Origin: an uncultured Clostridia bacterium
GTDB lineage: Bacteria; Bacillota; Clostridia; Oscillospirales; Oscillospiraceae
Assembly (NCBI GenBank): GCA_945877365.1
Contig: CAMCRV010000009.1
Location: 1-64,000 of the forward strand
Reading direction: 5' to 3'
Length of the DNA stretch: 64,000 nt
In this document: piece by piece, positions 13,830-22,611 of the stretch
How positions within the stretch are numbered: position 1 is the first letter of the stretch
Layout: every line of letters starts with the position of its first letter
Program-made: the position numbers and the translations under genes
The notes under the pieces: generated by a model
Databases searched by the model: none
Told to the model about the DNA's origin: nothing
What the model saw: the letters and a program-made list of their open reading frames with translations, nothing else

Positions 13830-16520
13830 TCAACGGGACCTCTTGGATGTCTTCTGCCAGGCTGCCGAAATGATAACAGAAGATTCTGTCACAGAAGGCA
13901 CGCTGCTGTCTGCGTAATAGGCGTTGAGGTACATCTGCCGGATTTCCGACATCAGGGGATAACGGGGATTGGCGCCGGTGCACTGGTCGTCAAAGGCTTG
14001 CTCCACCATCTCGTCCAGACGGTTCAGGAAGTCGGCCTCGTCAATGCCATAGGCCCGGATGCTCTTGCGGATGCCGATGCGCTGCTTCAGCTCCTCAATC
14101 ATGGCAATCAGCCCTTCCAGCTTCTCCTCATCGGTGTTCCCCTTCACCCCCAGATAGTCGGCAACCTCGGCATACCGGGCAAGGGTGTGGGGGTGGTCAT
14201 ACTGGGGGAAGGTGCCCATCTTGGCAGGAGCCGGGTCGGCATTGAACCGAAGCACCTCGGTGATCATCAGGGCGTTGGCAACGCCATGGGGCAGGTGGTG
14301 GAAGGCACCCAGCTTGTGGGCCATGGAGTGGCACACACCCAGAAATGCGTTTGCGAAGGCCATACCGGCCATGGTAGCGGCATTGGCCATCTTCTCCCGA
14401 GCCTCAGGATCCTTGGGGCCGTTGTCGTAGGCCCGGGGCAGATACTGGAAGATCATCTTCAGGGAGCGCAGGGCAAGGCCGTCGGTGTAATCCGTAGCCA
14501 TCATGGAGGCATAGGCCTCCAGCGCATGGGTTACAGCATCGATACCGGAGGCGGCGGTGAGTCCCTTGGGGGCATCCATCATCATGTCCGCATCCACAAT
14601 GGCCATCTTGGGCATCAGCTCATAGTCTGCCAGCGGGTACTTGACACCGGTGGTTTCATCGGTGATGACAGCGAAGGGGGTGACCTCGGAGCCGGTACCG
14701 GCGGTGGTGGGAACGGCGATGAAGTAGGCCTTTTGACCCATCTTGGGGAAGGTGTATACACGCTTGCGGATGTCCATGAACCGCATGGCCATATCCATGA
14801 AATCTACCTCGGGATGCTCGTAGAGCACCCACATGATCTTGCCGGCATCCATAGCAGAGCCGCCGCCCACAGCGATGATGCAGTCGGGCTGGAAGGCGCG
14901 CATCTGCTCTGCACCGGCCTTGGCACAGGCCAGGGTGGGATCGGGAGCCACATCGTAGAAGCAGGTATGGCGGATGCCCATTTCATCCAGCTTCTTCTCC
15001 ACAGGCCGGGTGTAGCCTGCGCTGTAGAGGAAGCTGTCGGTGACGATGAAGGCCTTCTTCTTGCCCATCACGGCTTTCAGCTCGCTGAGGGCAACCCCCA
15101 GACAGCCCTTCTTGAGATACACCTTCTCAGGAGCCCGGAACCAGAGCATATTCTCCCTTCTTTCCGCAACAGTCTTGATGTTCAGCAGGTGCTTGACACC
15201 CACATTTTCCGAAATGGAGTTGCCGCCCCAGCTGCCGCAGCCAAGGGTCAGGGAGGGGGTCAGCTTGAAGTTGTACAGGTCGCCGATGCCGCCCTGAGCG
15301 GAAGGTGTGTTCACCACAATCCGGCAGGCCTTCATTTTCTGGCAGAAGGCCTCCAGCTTTTCGGGCTGGGTCAGGGTGTCCAGATAGACGGAGGCAGTGT
15401 GTCCCACGCCGCCGTCCCGAACCAGCCGATCGGCCTTGTTCAGGGCATCGGCAAAGTCCTTTGCCCGGTACATAGCCAGCACGGGGGACAGCTTTTCATG
15501 GGCGAAGGGCTCGTCGGGTTCCACGCTCTGAACCTCGCCAATGAGAACCCTGGCGGATTCGGGAATCTCCACCCCGGCCAGTGCAGCGATGGTGTGGGCG
15601 CGCTGACCCACAATCTTGGCGTTGAGGGCGCCATTGATCAGAATCACCTGCCGCACCTTTTCGCACTCCTCCGGGGAGAGGATGTAGCAGCCCCGGGCGA
15701 TAAACTCTGCCTTGACTGCCTCGTAGATGTCGTCCAGCACCACCACGGACTGCTCGGAGGCGCAGATCATGCCGTTGTCGAGGGTCTTGGAGTGGATAAT
15801 GGAGTTCACTGCCAGCTTCAGGTTGGCGCTGCTGTCGATGATGGCAGGGGTGTTGCCCGGGCCCACGCCCAGAGCAGGCTTGCCGGAGGAGTAGGCCGCC
15901 TTTACCATACCGGGGCCGCCGGTGGCGAGGATCAGGTCGCATTCCCGCATCACCATGTTGGTCAGCTCCAGGGTGGGGCTCTCCACCCAGCGGATGATGC
16001 CCTCGGGAGCACCGGCAGCCACGGCGGCGTCCAGCACCAGCTTGGCGGCGGCGACGGTGCTCTTCTTTGCCCGGGGATGGGGGGTGATCATCATGCCGTT
16101 TCGGGTTTTCAGAGCCAGCAGGGTTTTGAAGATGGCGGTGGAGGTGGGATTGGTGGTGGGAATCACCGCAGCCACAATGCCCACAGGCTCGGCGATTTTC
16201 TGAATGCCATAGGCTTTGTCCTCCTCCACCACGCCGCAGGTTTTGGTGTCCTTATAGGCGTTGTAGATGTACTCGCTGGCATAGTGGTTCTTGATCACCT
16301 TATCCTCCACCACACCCATGCCGGTTTCCTCCACGGCCATCCGGGCCAGAGGAATCCGGGCCTGATTGGCGGCGGTGCAGGCTGCCAGAAAAATCCGGTC
16401 TACCTGCTCCTGGGTGTAGGTAGAATACTGCTCCTGTGCCCGGCGAAGCTCTGCCAGAGCCTGAGCCAGCTCCTGCTCATTGGTGATGGGATTCATGGTC
16501 TGTGTTTCTGTCTTTTTCAT
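13830..16520 (-). CDS. adhE: Bifunctional acetaldehyde-CoA/alcohol dehydrogenase
   Basis: 896 residues, the normal AdhE length. The N-terminal CoA-acylating aldehyde dehydrogenase domain (1-450) has the catalytic Cys in NGMICASEQSVVV. The C-terminal iron-dependent alcohol dehydrogenase domain (460-880) shows GGGSAMDAGK and the iron-binding histidines in DAVTHALEAY and HSMAHKLGAFHHLPHG. It reduces acetyl-CoA to ethanol in two NADH-using steps, disposing of fermentation electrons. The start has AAAGGAAG upstream. About 370 bases of untranslated upstream sequence separate it from potD, enough for redox control, though no convincing Rex operator was found. The last 40 residues (after NAYYADSSVPSVTES) look like a non-conserved tail. 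Confidence 0.96.
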   Translation of the reverse strand: MKKTETQTMNPITNEQELAQALAELRRAQEQYSTYTQEQVDRIFLAACTAANQARIPLARMAVEETGMGVVEDKVIKNHYASEYIYNAYKDTKTCGVVEEDKAYGIQKIAEPVGIVAAVIPTTNPTSTAIFKTLLALKTRNGMMITPHPRAKKSTVAAAKLVLDAAVAAGAPEGIIRWVESPTLELTNMVMRECDLILATGGPGMVKAAYSSGKPALGVGPGNTPAIIDSSANLKLAVNSIIHSKTLDNGMICASEQSVVVLDDIYEAVKAEFIARGCYILSPEECEKVRQVILINGALNAKIVGQRAHTIAALAGVEIPESARVLIGEVQSVEPDEPFAHEKLSPVLAMYRAKDFADALNKADRLVRDGGVGHTASVYLDTLTQPEKLEAFCQKMKACRIVVNTPSAQGGIGDLYNFKLTPSLTLGCGSWGGNSISENVGVKHLLNIKTVAERRENMLWFRAPEKVYLKKGCLGVALSELKAVMGKKKAFIVTDSFLYSAGYTRPVEKKLDEMGIRHTCFYDVAPDPTLACAKAGAEQMRAFQPDCIIAVGGGSAMDAGKIMWVLYEHPEVDFMDMAMRFMDIRKRVYTFPKMGQKAYFIAVPTTAGTGSEVTPFAVITDETTGVKYPLADYELMPKMAIVDADMMMDAPKGLTAASGIDAVTHALEAYASMMATDYTDGLALRSLKMIFQYLPRAYDNGPKDPEAREKMANAATMAGMAFANAFLGVCHSMAHKLGAFHHLPHGVANALMITEVLRFNADPAPAKMGTFPQYDHPHTLARYAEVADYLGVKGNTDEEKLEGLIAMIEELKQRIGIRKSIRAYGIDEADFLNRLDEMVEQAFDDQCTGANPRYPLMSEIRQMYLNAYYADSSVPSVTESSVIISAAWQKTSKRSR

Positions 16521-16850
16521 AACGCTCTTCCTTTCTTTTATCGGCTTAAGCGGATACGATATTTTTGTATCGATAACTTAGCACAGATATATCCAGCTGT
16601 CAAGTAATATTTCTCATGCTTCCTTTCCTTTGAAAATGATAAATTTTCAAAAATAAAAGGATTCCTCCGAGTTTCAGAGAAATCCTAAATCATTATATCC
16701 GATAAAGTTGGAATTTGTTCCTGCAAATTTTTTCAAAAAATTTTATGCACTTACAACAAAATTAGATTTCCGGTTTTAGTCATATCTAACAGCGTACCGA
16801 TTTTCACCATTGAAATTTGTGCAATTTCACAAATCATTCAAAATGGCAAG
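16521..16850. other. Upstream region of adhE
   Basis: AT-rich gap of 330 bases between the adhE start and the potD terminator. A minus-strand -10-like TATAAT lies at 16692-16697 without a clear -35. An imperfect palindrome ATTTGTG-6-CACAAAT is at 16815-16834. No reading frame or stable fold was recognised. Confidence 0.4.
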
Positions 16851-16880
16851 AAAATTGCCCTCCCGAAGGAGGGCAATTTT
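16851..16880 (-). terminator. Terminator of the potABCD operon
   Basis: A perfect stem, AAAATTGCCCTCC pairing with GGAGGGCAATTTT around TTCG on the minus strand, starts 14 bases past the potD stop codon and is followed by a weak T-rich tail. Confidence 0.85.
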
Positions 16881-16893
16881 GGCGGTACAGAGG

Positions 16894-17997
16894 TTAGTTG
16901 ATCTTCACATTCTCCCAGAGGGTGTTCAGGTAGTTCAGCATATCGGCATCCAGATTGCGGTAGGCCTCCCGGTTGTAGGCCTCAGCGAAGCTGCCCAGAT
17001 TGGGGTACAGGATCTCCATGGCATCTCCCATCTCCTCGATATAGCCCTCGTTGGTGTAGACAACGCTGTTGGGGGTGGCGTAATAGGTGTACAGCGCATT
17101 GGCCACGGCAGGCTCCTCGGAGAGCATATAGTTGATGAAGATTTCAGCCAGCTCCTTGTTCTGGGCGCAGGAGGGAATGCACATGGCGTCCACATACAGG
17201 TTGGTGCGCTCGGGGTAGTAGAACTGCAGATCCACATTCTCCGCCTGAGCATCCACCATGGTGAAATAGTCACCGGCATAGTAGGCGCCGATGGCAGCCT
17301 CGCCGGACTCCATCATGTTGTAGATTTCATCCATGACATAGCTGTAGACCATGGGCCGCTGGGCCACCAGCTCCTCATAGGCCAGATCCCAATCTGCCTT
17401 GTTGGAGGTGTTCACATCCAGCCCCAGCTTGTACATAGCGGTGCCGAAGGCATCCCGGGAGTTGTTGAACTGCAGAATCTGACCTGCGTACTTCTGATTC
17501 CACATCAGATCCCAGCTGCCGATGTCGGCTGCATCCACCACATTGGCATCGTAAATCACGCCCACAATGCCGTAGGTGTAGGGGACGGAGTACTGGTTCT
17601 GGGGGTCGTAGTACAGGCCCTTGAAGGTCTCGTCGATATACTGGTAGTTGGGGATATTGTCGAAGTTCAGGGGCAGCAGCAGACCCTCCTGCGCCATTCT
17701 GGCGATCATGTAGTCGGAGGGAACGATGACATCGTAGCTGACGGCACCGCTGGAAATCTTGTTGTACATATCCTCGTTGGAGGCGAAGGTGCTGTAGTTG
17801 ACGGTCACCTTCTGGTTGTAGGTCTTTTCATACCATTTCTCAAATTCCCGAACGGTGTCAAAGCTGCCCTCGCTGCCGTCGGAGATATACTCGCCCCAGT
17901 TGTAGACATTCAGGGTCAGGGTGTCTTTCTTGCCGCAGCCGGTAAGGCACAGCATCAGCAGCACCAGTGCTGCCAAAAGGGTCACAATCTTTTTCAT
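16894..17997 (-). CDS. potD: Spermidine/putrescine ABC transporter substrate-binding lipoprotein
   Basis: 367 residues. A lipoprotein signal peptide ends at the lipobox LCLTGC (Cys about 21). The mature protein matches the PotD/PotF family: LTLNVYNWGEYISDGSEGSF, then YDVIVPSDYMIARMAQEG and VPYTYGIVGVIYDANVV, and the typical C-terminal IEEMGDAMEILYPNLG. Acidic and aromatic residues in these segments bind polyamine amino groups in known structures. It is the last gene of potABCD, separated from potC by 205 bases that hold a repeat element, so its expression may be set apart from the other three genes. Confidence 0.95.
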   Translation of the reverse strand: MKKIVTLLAALVLLMLCLTGCGKKDTLTLNVYNWGEYISDGSEGSFDTVREFEKWYEKTYNQKVTVNYSTFASNEDMYNKISSGAVSYDVIVPSDYMIARMAQEGLLLPLNFDNIPNYQYIDETFKGLYYDPQNQYSVPYTYGIVGVIYDANVVDAADIGSWDLMWNQKYAGQILQFNNSRDAFGTAMYKLGLDVNTSNKADWDLAYEELVAQRPMVYSYVMDEIYNMMESGEAAIGAYYAGDYFTMVDAQAENVDLQFYYPERTNLYVDAMCIPSCAQNKELAEIFINYMLSEEPAVANALYTYYATPNSVVYTNEGYIEEMGDAMEILYPNLGSFAEAYNREAYRNLDADMLNYLNTLWENVKIN

Positions 17998-18051
17998 TCT
18001 CTTTTCCTCCTGTTTTCAGTTTTTTCGTTTGGTTTTGGTTTGCGTTTTATA

Positions 18052-18196
18052 AAATTGGGATTTGGCGATTTCTTGGCTCCCCCTCTGGGGGAGCTGTCAC
18101 GGCCTTGGCCGTGACTGAGAGGGCCCTCTCCGCCCCCTTCGGGGGCACCTCTCCCAAAGGGAGAGGCAAGTGCGACTGCCTGAAAAATTTCAATTT
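18052..18196. repeat. Terminal-inverted-repeat element (type G) between potC and potD
   Basis: It starts with AAATTGGGATTTGGCG (18052-18067) and ends with an AAATTTCAATTT-type end near 18196. The interior holds several perfect hairpins (GGCTCCCCC/GGGGGAGC, GTCACGGC/GCCGTGAC, GCCCCC/GGGGGC, CCTCTCCC/GGGAGAGG). It shares the ends of the type A elements but not the interior. It sits inside the pot operon. Confidence 0.7.
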
Positions 18197-18202
18197 CTCC
18201 AC

Positions 18203-19033
18203 TCAGTCTTTCTTTCCCTTTTTTTCTTTTCTGGCCTGTCTCAGCCGGGCCTGATCCTCGTTGTCCACAAAGTTGCTGATGAGCAGCAGGGACAGCGTCA
18301 CCAGGAAAATAATGGTAGCCAGCGCGTACATCTTGGGGGTCACGGTCTTTTTGGTCATGCCGTAGATCCGGATGGGCAGGGTCTCGAAGCCGTTGCCGGA
18401 GGTGAAGTAGCTGATGACGAAGTCATCCAGCGACAGGGTGAAGGCCATGATCGCGCCGGTGATGATGCCGGGCATGATCTCCGGAATCTCCACCTTCAGG
18501 AAGGCGCGCATGGGGGTGCAGCCCAGATCCATGGCGGCCTCGTGGAGGGACTTGTCCATCTGCTGCAGCTTGGGCAGCACCTGCAAAATCACATAGGGGG
18601 TGCAGAAGGTAATGTGGGCGATGAGCATGGTGAAGAAGTTCAGGCTGGTGGAGGCTCCAAACAGCCGCCCCACAAACACGAACATCAGCATCAGGCTGAT
18701 GCCGGTGATGATATCCGGGTTGGACATGGGGATATCGGTGACGGTGTTCATAGCCGCCCGGTACCATTTGGAGCGGAGCTTGTTGATGCCCACCGCCGCC
18801 ATGGTGCCCATCACCGTGGAAATTGCCGTGGCAGAGGCCGCCAGAACCAGAGTATTCTTCACCGCCTCCAGGGTATTCTTATCCCGGAACAGCTCCTGAT
18901 ACCATTTCAGGGAAACCCCGGAGAACACGGAAAGGCTCTTGGCCTCGTTGAAGGAAAACACAATCAGCACCAGAATGGGGGCAAACAGAAACCCGAAGAT
19001 AATGGCGCTGTAGATTTTTGCAGACAGCTTCAT
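18203..19033 (-). CDS. potC: Spermidine/putrescine ABC transporter permease
   Basis: 276 residues, six predicted membrane segments, and the cytoplasmic EAA loop LHEAAMDLGCTPMRAFLKVE followed by IPEIMPG that contacts the ATPase. It closely resembles PotC/PotI (KWYQELFRDKNTLEAVKNTL near the N-terminus). The start at 19033 has GGAGGGGAG in front; the longer frame to 19069 overlaps potB. It follows potB with one base between stop and start, so translation is coupled. Confidence 0.95.
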   Translation of the reverse strand: MKLSAKIYSAIIFGFLFAPILVLIVFSFNEAKSLSVFSGVSLKWYQELFRDKNTLEAVKNTLVLAASATAISTVMGTMAAVGINKLRSKWYRAAMNTVTDIPMSNPDIITGISLMLMFVFVGRLFGASTSLNFFTMLIAHITFCTPYVILQVLPKLQQMDKSLHEAAMDLGCTPMRAFLKVEIPEIMPGIITGAIMAFTLSLDDFVISYFTSGNGFETLPIRIYGMTKKTVTPKMYALATIIFLVTLSLLLISNFVDNEDQARLRQARKEKKGKKD

Positions 19034-19034
19034 G

Positions 19035-19919
19035 TTACTCCCCTCCGTAGACATAGCGTGTGGTGACATACTTCATAACCGTCATGCCCACCAGCAGAAT
19101 CAGCATCAGAATAAAGGCGATGGCTGCGGCAAAGTGGAGGTTATTGGCCACATACTGTCCCTCGATGGCATCGCCGATGAGGAAGAACTTGCCGTTGCCC
19201 AGCTTCTGGGAGATATAGAAGGTGCTGATGGAGGGAATCAGAACCATGGTCATGCCGGAGATGACACCGGGCAGGCTCAGGGGGAACACCACGCGTCTGA
19301 GCACCGACAGGGTGCCGCAGCCCAGATCCCGGGCAGCCTCCAGCAGCTTCCCATCTAGCTTGGCAAGGATGGAGTAGATGGGCAGCACCATGTAGGGGAA
19401 GTAGTCGTAGACCATGCCGATGATCACCGCAGTCTCCGTGCCGATGATATGGATGGGGGAAATTCCGAATTTCCCCAGAATGCCATTGATGATGCCGGTA
19501 TCCTGCAAAATGGTCATCCATGCGTAGGTGCGGATCAAAAAGTTCATCCACATGGGAATCATAATCAGGGTGACCATGGTCTTCTGAGCCTTTTCCCCGG
19601 CTCTGGCCATGATATAGGCGATGGGGTAGCCCATCAGCAGGCACACCAGCGTGGAGATCACCGCCAGCCTCAGGGAGCGCATGAAGATCAGCAGGTAGGT
19701 GCGAACCTCCCGGGTGGAGCCGTCCTCCTGCACCATGTTGCTGGTGGCCGTGAAGAACCGGGTGATATTCTCCGTAGTAAAGGAAAAGCTGTTATCCGTA
19801 AAGGCGTAATAGGCAATGAAGATCAGGGGCACCAGCACAAAGAGAAAAGACCACACGGAGTAGGGAGCCAGCGCAGCCCGGTAGGTGCCTGCCATTTGGG
19901 TATTGCGGGAAGTTTTCAT
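19035..19919 (-). CDS. potB: Spermidine/putrescine ABC transporter permease
   Basis: 294 residues, six membrane segments. The EAA loop is [20 protein letters not shown] followed by FPLSLPG. The PotB/PotH signature [19 protein letters not shown] is present. It pairs with PotC to form the channel of the polyamine importer. The start overlaps the end of potA by four bases, the usual arrangement for coupled translation. The loop between segments one and two ([20 protein letters not shown]) is as in close homologues. Confidence 0.95.
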   Translation of the reverse strand: MKTSRNTQMAGTYRAALAPYSVWSFLFVLVPLIFIAYYAFTDNSFSFTTENITRFFTATSNMVQEDGSTREVRTYLLIFMRSLRLAVISTLVCLLMGYPIAYIMARAGEKAQKTMVTLIMIPMWMNFLIRTYAWMTILQDTGIINGILGKFGISPIHIIGTETAVIIGMVYDYFPYMVLPIYSILAKLDGKLLEAARDLGCGTLSVLRRVVFPLSLPGVISGMTMVLIPSISTFYISQKLGNGKFFLIGDAIEGQYVANNLHFAAAIAFILMLILLVGMTVMKYVTTRYVYGGE

Positions 19920-21034
19920 GCCTCTTCCCCCTCATCCGGGTTCGACAGCTCATCCAGCTCGTTGGAGAAGGAGGAGTAGTCGCCGAACATACCGGAGTAT
20001 TTGGATTTCTTCATAATGTGGATGGCATCCGGCTCCAGGGTGATGCCGATATAGGCGCCCTCCTCCACCGGGTCGGTGGTCTGAATCATCCACTTGAAGC
20101 CCCGGATATCCACAATGGCCTCGTTGTGGACGCCCATGAAGGTAACGGAGGTGACGGTGCCGCAGAGCATACCCTTCTCCGGGGGGACGATGTCCACATC
20201 CTCGGGACGGATTACCACATCCACAGGCTCGTTCTTTCCGAAGCCGGTATCCAGGCAGTTAAAGGTGTGCCCGGCAAAGCTGACCCGGTAGTCTGCCAGC
20301 ATCACGCCGTCCACAATATTGCTCTCGCCGATGAAGTCCGCCACGAAGGCGTTCACCGGCTCGTTATAGATGTCCGTGGGGGAGCCGATCTGCTGAATCT
20401 TGCCCTCGCTCATCACCACGATGGTGTCGGACATACTCAGAGCCTCCTCCTGATCGTGGGTGACGAAGATGAATGTGATTCCGGTGTTCTTCTGGATTTT
20501 CTTCAGCTCCTGCTGCATATCCTTGCGCAGCTTCAGATCCAGAGCCCCCAGAGGCTCGTCCAGCAGCAGCACCTTGGGCTCGTTCACCAGCGCCCGGGCG
20601 ATGGCCACTCTCTGCTGCTGGCCGCCGGACAGGCTGTTAACCCTGCGGTCGGCAAAGCCGGAGAGCATCACCATCTTCAGCATCTGCTCCACCTTTTCCT
20701 GAATTTCCTTCTTGGGCACCTTCCGCTCCCGCAGGGGGAAAGCCACATTTTCAAATACATTCAGGTGGGGAAACAGGGCGTATTTCTGGAACACGGTGTT
20801 GACATGACGCTTATGGGGCGGCACATCGTTGATCCGCTCTCCCATGAAAATCACATCACCCTCGTCCGGGTACTCAAAGCCGCCGATAATCCGCAGAGTG
20901 GTGGTTTTTCCGCAGCCGGAGGGACCCAGCAGGGTGATAAATTCATTGTCGTGGATGTCCAGACTGATGCCGTCCAGCACCGTTTCCCCGTCAAAGGCTT
21001 TGCTGATGTTCTTCAGCTCGATTATTTTTTTCAT
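19916..21034 (-). CDS. potA: Spermidine/putrescine ABC transporter ATP-binding protein
   Basis: 372 residues. Walker [13 protein letters not shown], signature [15 protein letters not shown], Walker [17 protein letters not shown] and the H-loop [10 protein letters not shown] are intact. A C-terminal TOBE regulatory domain follows (about 290-365). It powers polyamine uptake with PotBC and PotD. The start at 21034 has GAGGAGAAA upstream; a longer frame to 21106 has no ribosome site. It is the first gene of the operon, about 470 bases from a strong promoter (21507-21535), leaving an unusually long untranslated leader. Confidence 0.95.
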   Translation of the reverse strand: MKKIIELKNISKAFDGETVLDGISLDIHDNEFITLLGPSGCGKTTTLRIIGGFEYPDEGDVIFMGERINDVPPHKRHVNTVFQKYALFPHLNVFENVAFPLRERKVPKKEIQEKVEQMLKMVMLSGFADRRVNSLSGGQQQRVAIARALVNEPKVLLLDEPLGALDLKLRKDMQQELKKIQKNTGITFIFVTHDQEEALSMSDTIVVMSEGKIQQIGSPTDIYNEPVNAFVADFIGESNIVDGVMLADYRVSFAGHTFNCLDTGFGKNEPVDVVIRPEDVDIVPPEKGMLCGTVTSVTFMGVHNEAIVDIRGFKWMIQTTDPVEEGAYIGITLEPDAIHIMKKSKYSGMFGDYSSFSNELDELSNPDEGEEA

Positions 21035-21349
21035 GGGCGTTTCTCCTCTTTCCTTGATGGCTACTCTGCCGTGGGCAAAACAAAAAAGTGGTATGCGCTG
21101 CGGCATACCACTTGCAAAATTCTATCTGCGACTGACTTCCCGTATCGGAGATTCCCCACCGGCTGGCAGAAAAACACCCGTTTTTCGACAGGAAACGCCC
21201 CGGTATCTGCACCTTCCCGGTACAGGTATCCATCGAATCACAATTAGATCAGAGTCTATATAGCAAAGATTACTTTTACCACTCTTATTGACCATTTCAC
21301 AAGTTTATGCCCAAAGACACTTTCGGTTATAAAGGAACCAACTTATAAA

Positions 21350-21501
21350 ACTGAGCTTTTAACTCAATCAATAAGGCAACAGAAGTTGCCAACCGCCGCG
21401 GGCGGTTTTCGGCATTCGACCCGGCTGTCCGTATGGCCTTGGCCGGCTCTCACCGGCGGTCATTCAATCCTGCTTCGGAAACACTGTTCCAATTGAGATC
21501 G
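21350..21501 (-). ncRNA. Candidate structured leader or small RNA upstream of potA
   Basis: Transcription from the promoter at 21507-21535 would begin near 21501. The first 140 bases fold compactly: a closing pairing CTCAAT (21497-21492) with ATTGAG (21368-21363) encloses hairpins GCCGG-loop-CCGGC (21442-21457), AACCGCC-CGC-GGCGGTT (21391-21407) and GGCAAC-TTCT-GTTGCC (21375-21390). It matches no riboswitch class I can recognise. It could be a polyamine-responsive leader, or a separate small RNA with potA using a nearer promoter. Confidence 0.4.
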
Positions 21502-21506
21502 CACTC

Positions 21507-21535
21507 AGTATAATATACTATTTCCCAAATGTCAA
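21507..21535 (-). promoter_or_regulatory. Promoter upstream of the potABCD operon
   Basis: Minus strand -35 TTGACA (21535-21530), a 17-base spacer and -10 TATACT (21512-21507). The -35 overlaps the stop codon of the upstream EamA-type gene. Confidence 0.75.
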
Positions 21536-21894
21536 TCCTGTGAAAAGCCTTTTTCTCCCTTTCCTACCGAAGTTTTTCCCTTCTGATGCATTTTTTCCGA
21601 AGCCGGAACGGAATCCCCGTTCTTCCCGGCCTCCATGGCGTCCCGGATCATCAGGACAGTGGCCGCCAGCATCACCGTCAGTCCGATATAGAACTGGAAC
21701 CCCGGCCGTTCCCCCAGCAGCACCATGCCGAAAGCAGCGCCCAGAAACGGAGCCACGGAATAATAGGCGCTGGTTTGTGCCGCCCCCAGGTCCTTCTGCG
21801 CCTTGATATACAGATGAATGCTCATGCCATAGGACACAAAGCCCAGCGCCGCAGCCGCCAGCGCATAGCCCACAGCTATCCATTTTGTTTTCAT
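21532..21894 (-). CDS. Single EamA-repeat membrane protein
   Basis: 120 residues containing four hydrophobic segments that match the C-terminal half of a drug/metabolite transporter (YSVAPFLGAAFGMVLLGERP, then IGLTVMLAATVLMI). The start at 21894 follows AGGAGGCAG, so it is translated as a separate protein. It could be a half-size transporter working as a dimer, or what is left of a two-repeat gene after loss of the first half. The tail (about 95-120) is lysine-rich. It is bounded upstream by a type A repeat element. Confidence 0.65.
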   Translation of the reverse strand: MKTKWIAVGYALAAAALGFVSYGMSIHLYIKAQKDLGAAQTSAYYSVAPFLGAAFGMVLLGERPGFQFYIGLTVMLAATVLMIRDAMEAGKNGDSVPASEKMHQKGKTSVGKGEKGFSQD

Positions 21895-21946
21895 ACTCTG
21901 CCTCCTGAAGGTTTTTTCAGTATACCACGAGTTAATCAACTGCGTC

Positions 21947-22103
21947 AAATTGTTATTTGTGGGGATGCCCAAAGCCTCCCCTGTGTAAGGGGAGGTGGCA
22001 AAAATCTATTGATTTTTGCCGGAGGGGTTGTCAATCCCCCAGTCAGCTTCGCTGACAGCCCCCTTTACACAAGGGGGCCTTTGGGTGCGCCAAATTCCAA
22101 TTT
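21947..22103. repeat. Type A repeat element, full copy
   Basis: Near-identical interior to 4629-4785. The right end is CGCCAAATTCCAATTT (22088-22103); the left end is the variant AAATTGTTATTTG (21947-21959). It fills the gap between two divergent genes. Confidence 0.8.
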
Positions 22104-22160
22104 GCCCCACTGCTGCGTGAATCCGGCAGACATAGTCCCTTTTTTCAGAAAAGTCAAGTC

Positions 22161-22188
22161 TTGTTCTTATTTTCTTTCGTGGTATAAT
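22161..22188 (+). promoter_or_regulatory. Promoter of the 105-residue hypothetical gene
   Basis: TTGTTC (22161-22166), 16 bases, TATAAT (22183-22188). Confidence 0.5.
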
Positions 22189-22221
22189 CTGGGACAGCGT
22201 CTACGAGATAGGAGAGATACC

Positions 22222-22539
22222 ATGTCTATTGCCATTCTTCAGCCCCACACCCTTCAGCAGTACTGGGATCTGGCCATGCCTGTATTCCACGCCATTCCCG
22301 GCATGGATGTGCTGATGCACACCAGCGGTGCCGCCTATGAGGATGCCTCCGCCCGGTACCCGGATGCCGCCTTCGCCCTGATGACCGCCAACAACCTGTT
22401 CGCCCACGACACCGATCTGGCTGCCATTCACCAGCAGGCCTTCTTCTCCATTCTGGAGGGCAATGCCATCCCCAGCGTCCGGGTTCGTTACGACCGGCAG
22501 ATGGACACCTATCTGCAAAAGCACCTGTGGGACGACTGA
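22222..22539 (+). CDS. Hypothetical protein, 105 residues
   Basis: It opens MSIAILQPHTLQQYWDLAMP and is soluble and acidic, with no membrane segment or signal peptide. I do not recognise a family. A convincing AGGAGAG site lies ahead of the ATG and a promoter is 34 bases further upstream, so it is probably expressed. The ZIP transporter gene follows after 72 bases with its own promoter. The pattern of alternating hydrophobic residues (AAFALMTANNLFAHDTDLAA) suggests a small alpha/beta fold. Confidence 0.65.
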   Translation: MSIAILQPHTLQQYWDLAMPVFHAIPGMDVLMHTSGAAYEDASARYPDAAFALMTANNLFAHDTDLAAIHQQAFFSILEGNAIPSVRVRYDRQMDTYLQKHLWDD

Positions 22540-22556
22540 TCCATCGAAACAACTGT

Positions 22557-22585
22557 TTGACAACCCCCCTTCTCTGTGCTACCAT
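22557..22585 (+). promoter_or_regulatory. Promoter of the ZIP transporter gene
   Basis: TTGACA (22557-22562), 17 bases, TACCAT (22580-22585). Confidence 0.55.
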
Positions 22586-22611
22586 ATCCCTCAGAGAAAG
22601 AGGGAATGAAT

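Noticed and set aside
16815-16834. Rex operator upstream of adhE
   Set aside because: ATTTGTG-6-CACAAAT resembles a Rex site, but the spacing between the half-sites is two bases shorter than the usual TTGTG-8-CACAA and the site is about 300 bases from adhE without a clear promoter next to it.
21240-21501. T-box or another known riboswitch before potA
   Set aside because: No GGTGGNACCGCG antiterminator core or other conserved riboswitch block was found; the neighbouring genes are polyamine transport, not amino-acid genes.
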